Below, piece after piece: positions 58,284 through 64,000 of a DNA stretch of 64,000 nt. Source of the DNA: Lepus europaeus (lineage: Eukaryota; Chordata; Mammalia; Lagomorpha; Leporidae). The stretch lies in contig NC_084838.1 in the NCBI RefSeq assembly GCF_033115175.1, positions 59,302,468 through 59,366,467 on the forward strand. The letters are read 5' to 3'. How positions within the stretch are numbered: position 1 is the stretch's first letter; the number at the start of each line of letters is the position of its first letter. The translations under genes were made by a program, and so were the position numbers. The notes beneath the pieces were generated by a model, which made no database searches, had not been told where the DNA came from, and was given only the letters and a program-made list of their open reading frames with translations.

Positions 58284-58302
58284 AAAGATTTATTTATTTT
58301 AT
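58284..58302 (-). mobile_element. Tail of an older CSINE, left part
   Basis: AAAGATTTATTTATTTTAT is the reversed CSINE tail. It continues at 58629 after the inserted SINE. Confidence 0.65.
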
Positions 58303-58628
58303 GGCCAGCGCCGCGGCTCACTAGGCTAATCCTCCACCTGCGGTGCCGGCACCCCAGGTTCTAGTCCCAGTCGGGGCACCGGATTCTGTCCCGGTTGCTC
58401 CTCTTCCAGGCCAGCTCTCTGCTGTGGCCCAGGAAGGTAGTGGAGGATGGCCCAAGTGCTTGGGCCCTGCACCAGCAAGGGAGACCAGGAGGAGGCACCT
58501 GGCTCCTGGCTTTGGATCGGCGCAGTGGGCTTGCCATGGCGGCCATTTGGGGAGTGAACCAACGGAAGGAAGATCTTTCTATCTGTCTCTCTCTCTCACT
58601 GTCTAACTCTACCTGTTCAAAAAAAAAA
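58303..58628 (+). mobile_element. Young CSINE inserted in an older SINE tail
   Basis: GGCCAGCGCCGCGGCTCAC head, GGTTCTAGTCCCAGTCGGG core, CTCACTGTCTAACTC and A tail. Its insertion splits an older minus-strand SINE tail. Confidence 0.93.
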
Positions 58629-58665
58629 TTTTATTTGAAAGGCAGCATTATGGAGAGACAGTTTA
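58629..58665 (-). mobile_element. Tail of the older CSINE, right part
   Basis: TTTTATTTGAAAGGCAGCAT followed by GGAGAGACAG continues the reversed tail and polypurine tract. The body is missing beyond 58665. Confidence 0.6.
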
Positions 58666-58751
58666 CTTGTTTTATTTTTAGGTAGAGCAATGCGGAAGAA
58701 AAGATATGTCCAATTTATATTAATTGAAATTATTTAGTTAAAATTTTAACA

Positions 58752-59087
58752 TAGTGGGAGTTTACCTTAGTGATTAAGATACCAAGTTAAAACACCTGTA
58801 TCCTACATCAAAGTGCCTAAGTTCAATTCCTGGCTCTGGCTCTTGACTCCAGCTTCCCACTAATGCAGAGCCTGAGAGGCAGCAATGATGAGTCAAGTAA
58901 TTGGCTTCTTGCCACTCCCATGGGAAACCTGGATTAAGTTCCCTTTGACCAACTTCGGCCTAGCTCAGCACAGTCACACCAACTGCAGCATTTGGGGAAT
59001 GAGCAAGTAAATGGTGGCATTCTCTTTCTTTGTTTCTCTCTCTCTCTCTCTCTCTCTGCTTCTCAAATAAATAACTTCTTTCAAAAT
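58752..59087 (+). mobile_element. Old diverged CSINE
   Basis: TTACCTTAGTGATTAAGATA, CTACATCAAAGTGCCTAAG, CAGCAATGATGAGTCAAG, a (CT)11 run at 59037-59058 and CAAATAAATAACTTC. Confidence 0.85.
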
Positions 59088-59982
59088 AAAATGTTACCAC
59101 AGTTTTAATAATATGTAAATTATTCTATTTTTTTTTCATTAAAAGTGCTCACCAGAGAATATAAAACATCATTTGAAGGTAATTAATTTGAGAATATTTG
59201 GTAGGGGAAAACCTGGAGGGGAACTATGATCTGTGCATAATATATGTTCAATAACAAGTATGTATTAAGCAAATATTACAGAAGCAGTGCTCTTCCTATG
59301 AATTTCAGTTCAAATTAACCAATATTTGTTAAAGTAATATCATTATAATAGAGTATGAATTGAGTTAAGACATCACCTCAAGGATTCAAGTTATAGTTAT
59401 AAAAATACAATGACTTGAGTATGTAAATCCAGCTGGTATATAGTGCCCAGACAGATGAATACAGCGATAAAGGAACCTAACACAGGAAACTCTTACTTCC
59501 ATCAATTGAAAATCTGCTGGAGTTAGAATATGCTTGAGTGTTAATAACAAAGAACTTGTACTTTATTGTGAGGAAAACGTAAAGCTAAAATATGCTTTGA
59601 ATAAAGCTAAAATCTGACCATAGGTGTTCTTGAAAGAGAATTCTGGCACTATTGTGGCAGACAGGATGGAAGGAAAAAGGACTAGATCCAGGAAAACTTA
59701 TTGGAAGATCATTCTAATTGCCAAGAGAAACAGTCATATGATCACAGGGTAGAAAGGAGAGGATGGATCTCAGAGATCTGGGGTGGCTGGAATAGTTAGA
59801 CTTAGCAACTGATTAAACACTGGTGATGGAGAGGGAACAAAATGTTATGGGCTCCACCTTGGGCTGCAAGGTCACCAGTTAGGTGAGAAATAAGACAGCA
59901 AATGAGAACTTTTAAATAAGAGAGGGCATGGAAGAGTTGAATAAGGACCTCAGTGAATTTGAATTGTTTGCAGAAAACCCAA
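59088..59982. other. Unique sequence
   Basis: No repeat or gene recognised. Confidence 0.3.
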
Positions 59983-60007
59983 GTATGTATGTATGTATGT
60001 GTATGTA

Positions 60008-60075
<68 letters not shown>

Positions 60076-60079
60076 TATC
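59983..60079. repeat. Compound (GTAT)n / (TA)n microsatellite
   Basis: GTAT repeats, then two long TA runs each bounded by TACACATA, followed by a short AGCAAGCAAG. Much of it is self-complementary, so it can form hairpins. Confidence 0.95.
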
Positions 60080-61482
60080 TAGCAAGCAAGCAATATAAAG
60101 CTGTATTTATACAAGCATAAAATTTACAATATCATTTCCCAAAAGTAACTATCCAGATATCATCCATGATGAAAATTGATGCGCTTAAAGTCACGTCTCA
60201 CCTAGTCCTCTACCTGAACTGCTCTGCTCCAGCCTGACTTAAATTTTAGGCGCATCCATATTTTCCTTTATCAATTCCTTCTTTAACTTCACTTTTCAGC
60301 TATGATTGTAATTCCTCAAGTGGGTCTTTCCTCACCTTGGGCCTAAGTCAGGTCCCCCAGTGGCTAAGTATTTGTAGAATGTTGTGTTCTCTGCTGTATC
60401 TGAAGTGCCATGATGGTAGAGACTCACCTCATTCCACACTGCAGTCTCATAGGAAAGCTCGAGAAGCGAAGCAGACAGCTTGGATTCTAATCTGACCGGG
60501 TTATAATTTAAAACGAGGGACCTGCACTCAGGAGCCACACTTTTCACCACAGGAACTACATTGTTCACACCCTCTCAACTAACTGAATCATGGCTGGGTT
60601 TTGTTTGTTTTTAATTCTTGAAGGGCTCAAAACATCCACAATGTTGAAATAAAGTATTTGAAAGTTTACGAAGGCAACTTACCTGGAGGTTTCTTCATTA
60701 AATTCCATACCAGTTTCTCTATCCAAATAATAATCCTTCTTCTCTCAAGAAAATGTAATGAAAATGAGTGTGACAAAATATGATTGGGCAAGTTATGAGA
60801 AAGATAATTCCAATTTTTAAAAATTTTCATCTTAACCAAAATATATAAACCTTTCACCTTTATTACACATAACAACATCAAAGCACTTGACAACTACCAA
60901 ATCTGACACAATCTGCACAATGTTGCCCAGATATCAAGTGGAATGCTTCTTTGACTTGTAATTTTTTATTTTTCATAAGTAAAGTCCTATAGAATTAAAA
61001 ACATACTACTGAAACATATAGTGGAAATAAGACAGATCAATACTGTAGTTTGAAGTACCACAGCTAACAGCAAACTACTTGAGTTTAGCATTCTGTATTT
61101 CATAGACTTGAAAGATCAAGTTTCCCCACAGCTGTGGGTGTGCCAGCCTCCCTCCAAACATCCAAAAGTAATTGGTTCTGACTGCTGTGCTGTTCTCTAC
61201 TGGGCTGTGTGGGACTCAAAAGCTCTTTACTCAAAGCCCTTTCTCGTCATTACAACTCAAGATAAAAGCTCTAGAGCACCGTAAGTTAATGGGTCAAAGA
61301 CCAACACACTGGAGAAGTTAAAGTACTGACAAGTGTACAACTGATGAGAAATCTTAGATGAACTCTGGCTTTATTATTGCATGCCGATCAAAAAATAAAA
61401 ATGGCACCTAAAGAGGGATAAAGCTGGTGTTGGTTAGCAATTACATGTTAATTTGTGTGATTACATGAAAAATGGTTACTGT
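60080..61482. other. Unique sequence
   Basis: 60180-60600 is less AT-rich than the rest. No repeat family or exon identified. Confidence 0.35.
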
Positions 61483-61825
61483 GGGGGCCAGTTCTGTGGT
61501 GTAGCAGATAAACCTGACACCCGCAACACCAGCATGCCATATGGGTGCCAGATAGAGTCCCAGCTGCCTACTTCCAATGCAGCTCTCTGATAATGCACTT
61601 GGGAAAATAGCAGAGGATATCACCAAGTGTTTGGACCCCTTCACCCATAAGGGAGAAGCAGATGAAGCTCTAAGCTCCTGGATTTGGCCTGGCCTAGTGC
61701 TAGCCACTGCAGCCATGTGGGGAGTACACCAGCTGATAGAAGAAGATCTCTCTCTCTCTGTTTGTGTGCATGTGTGTGTCTTCTCTCTCTCTAACTCTTT
61801 CACAATAAATAAATCTTTAAAACAA
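61483..61825 (+). mobile_element. CSINE
   Basis: GGGGGCCAGTTCTGTGGTGT head, CCATATGGGTGCCAGATAG core, GTGTGCATGTGTGTG within the CT region, AATAAATAAATC tail. Confidence 0.92.
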
Positions 61826-62494
61826 AAAGAAAAATGATGAATTCCACTTTTTATTTTAAGTTCACTAGAAAAAGGATTGTCTGCTTTGGTTCAAATTATA
61901 TCCTCAAGAACAAAACTAAGACTACCACAGAATTAGATGCTCAATAATCCGGAATTAATGGGTAAAGAAAAAAATTAACAAAAAATAATACTAAACAGGA
62001 AGAGTACAAGAGGCAAGGGAGTTAAAAAAAAAAAAAGAAAAAGTATGCAACTAATTAAACCAAGGAGATGAATGTTTAAAAAAAGGAATAGTTAAAAAAA
62101 AATGTTGAAAAGGATGAGAAGGAACTAAAGGACAGAGCAAGCAGAAAATTACTAGTGACCTTGGAGAAAAATAGATTCATCAGAAAGACTCAAAAGTCAG
62201 ATGGCAGTAGGACTCAGGGAGTATATAGAAGTAGGAAGTAGAGGTAACAGCATGTCAAAGGAAGCAGAGAAAGGCTGCAGCAAGAGCAGAGAGCTCAGAT
62301 GCTGGAATGTACCGATAGTGACCATGGAGGAGGAGTTAGGTGCTCAACGCTACAGTAGAAAGCAGAACAAGATGATGAAGTTGGCAGCTGAAGGAGTAGG
62401 CTGACAAATAATCTTTCCCTATTCTGTAATTCAATTACTTTCCATCAATGTAATGTTGATAAAAATAAGAGCTTTTATTTATGTATTTATTTTT
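61826..62494. other. A-rich unique sequence
   Basis: Several A runs (62022-62033, 62090-62102). No gene; a 67-codon frame at 62201-62404 lacks coding features. Confidence 0.3.
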
Positions 62495-62665
62495 GAGTAC
62501 TCACAAAGTGCAACGCAAAGGCCAAAGCACTTTAACACATCTTTAGCAGGTAGTGGTAGCTTATCCTCATTTTAAAGACAAAAATCCTGAGGTCCAAGCC
62601 ATATGGTTAGCAATCAACAAAACTGGAATTTGAACCCAAACCTATCTGACTTTGGTGACACACAC
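62495..62665 (-). mobile_element. MIR, minus strand
   Basis: AAGCACTTTAACACATC, CTTATCCTCATTTTAAAGAC, GGAATTTGAACCCAAACC and CTATCTGACTTTGG are reversed MIR blocks. Confidence 0.7.
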
Positions 62666-62865
62666 AATTTTCACTCACTTTTAACTCCCTCAACCTTTGA
62701 CTTGTTACAGCTACCAGTGGCCACATGATCCTTTTCCAAGTAAAGGAACACAAGCAGAATGCTGTCTGGAGTTTTGCTGGATGGCTCTTGTTTTCTTTAA
62801 AATACATAAACATTCAAACAGATGAAAACATCCTTTTTTTTTTTTTTTTAAAGAAGTCTGTCAAG

Positions 62866-63152
62866 GGCCCTGCGATGTGGTATAGAAGGTAGAGCCCCGG
62901 CCTGAAGTGCCAGCATCCCATGTGGGCACCGGTTCAAGTCCCAGCTGCTCCACTTCCCATCCAGCTCTCTGCTAAGGCCTGGGAAAGCAGTAGAAGATGG
63001 CCCAAGTCCTTGGGTTCCTGCACCCGTGTGGAAAACCCAGAGGAAGTGGCTCAGCTCCAGATATTGCAGATGGAAGACCTTTCCCTCTCTCTCTGCCTCT
63101 CCTCTCTCTGTGTAACTCTTTCAAATAAGTAAGTAAATCTTTTTTAAAAAAA
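62866..63152 (+). mobile_element. CSINE, internally deleted
   Basis: GGGCCCTGCGATGTGGTATA head, CATCCCATGTGGGCACCGG core, GGTTCAAGTCCC B box, AATAAGTAAGTAAATC tail. About 30 bases around the CTCCTGGCTTC segment are missing. Confidence 0.9.
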
Positions 63153-63585
63153 TTTTCTGCCAATACATATATATCCAATTCTTCCAGTATGAATGTGACT
63201 GCAAATCCTAAAGCTGGGTGCTATCTGATGACCAAGAGGAAACGACAGAGAAATTACAGAACAGTTCAGCTGTGAAACTAACGACAGTAGCCGCCTACTT
63301 CTAGACTTCTTGCTAAGTGAGGAAAACAATCTTCTGCTTTTGAAAAGCCTGTTGTTGGTCAGGTTTTCTGATATTTACCCTTGACAGCATCCCTTACGGG
63401 TACTGCTCCAAGGCTCCATGCTCTTATCCACCAAACAATCCTGCCTCCCATCTATGACACACAAAGACTAAGGTCTGCTCTTCTGCCTCCCTCAGAGAGT
63501 TCTTAAGAAGTTCAAGTCAGAAAATGCATTTACAAGTGTCTTGAAAAATAAAAATTTTTATACAAATTTATTACTGTTTTAAAAG
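63153..63585. other. Unique sequence
   Basis: No repeat or gene recognised. Confidence 0.3.
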
Positions 63586-63727
63586 CAGTGATCCTCAAGT
63601 AAGGTAAGCGACAGGAAAGCACACAACCTGCAGAGACTTGGAGTTGAGCAGCATTCTCCTAGGAGGGTACATCAGAATCTCCTAGGGAATTTTTCACATT
63701 ACATGTGTCTGCTCTTGAGAATCACTG
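63586..63727. mobile_element. MER5A-like hAT element
   Basis: Ends CAGTGATCCTCAAG and CTTGAGAATCACTG are inverted repeats of each other with one mismatch. The interior ACATCAGAATCTCCTAGGGA is the MER5A hallmark (CATCAGAATCACCTGGG). 142 bases; no target duplication preserved. Confidence 0.75.
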
Positions 63728-64000
63728 CCATGGTGAACAGTACCCTACAGTTGTTCTTTATGATAATGCGTATATCCTGCAGATGTCCTCTGATGGGAAG
63801 CTTGATCAATTTTGGTCTTTTTAAAAATACAAGTACTTTTTATGTGAATAATGATAACAAGCAATATACAGTCATATAACCCAACAAAGCTGACCTAAAT
63901 ACTACACTGCAATATTAACCAATTATATCAGAGAGCTGGCAGGAAGAAATGTGGAAATATTTTGGAGAAAGGCTAGAACAAACGCTATAAACACTGAAAA
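63728..64000. other. Unique sequence to window end
   Basis: Nothing recognised. Confidence 0.3.

Noticed and set aside
59802..60089. 95-codon minus-strand frame with alternating Tyr/Ile
   Set aside because: The unusual peptide is a translation of the TA/GTAT microsatellite.

Overview
The window is mammalian nuclear DNA, almost certainly from a lagomorph (European rabbit or a close leporid). The main evidence is about 44 copies of the tRNA-derived C-repeat SINE (CSINE), recognisable by a GGGGCCGGCGC-type head, a CCATATGGGC / CCAAGTxCTTGGGCC body and a CT-rich AAATAAATAAATC(A)n tail. Rabbit-type LINE-1 3' ends occur as well. No prokaryotic, organellar or intact viral gene is present. It reads as a repeat-dense intergenic or intronic segment, and most long open frames are shadows of SINEs and L1s.

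Coding content is minimal. The one candidate for a real exon lies on the minus strand at 569-342: a polypyrimidine tract and CAG acceptor followed by a 75-codon open frame and a stop. I do not recognise the protein. The only gene-derived sequence I identify is a processed pseudogene of RPF1 (ribosome production factor 1), minus strand, about 26030-24730. It has a stop at codon 26, frameshifts, a missing C-terminus, one SINE inside it and another abutting it.

Layout. 1-4.3 kb: candidate exon, young CSINE, mariner-like fragment, unique sequence. 4.3-13.3 kb: dense SINE field with L2 and MIR fossils between 5.4 and 6.5 kb. 13.3-15.9 kb: hAT-type element and unique sequence. 15.9-17.5 kb: old minus-strand L1 and an L2 end. 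17.5-23.2 kb: mostly single-copy, with a possible conserved regulatory block at 20.3-20.8 kb. 23.6-34.7 kb: an ancient plus-strand L1 broken up by the RPF1 pseudogene, eight or more SINEs and a younger inverted (twin-primed) L1. 34.7-38.1 kb: mariner-like element, MaLR LTR, AT-rich DNA and MIRs. 38.1-39.6 kb: a second twin-primed rabbit L1 with a 16-bp target duplication. 40.7-48.4 kb: a near-full-length but dead L1 interrupted by a SINE and by a 5'-truncated L1 3' UTR. 48.4-54.9 kb: SINEs, L2 ends and a minus-strand L1 3' end. 55-57.5 kb: the longest repeat-poor stretch, a possible conserved enhancer-like region. 57.6-64 kb: old L1, SINE-in-SINE, a compound microsatellite, a MIR and a MER5A-like element.

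I see no undescribed multi-gene system. The most informative content is the stratigraphy of nested retrotransposons, several with target-site duplications exact enough to order the events, plus three non-repeat candidates: the exon at 342-569 and the blocks near 20.5 and 56.4 kb.
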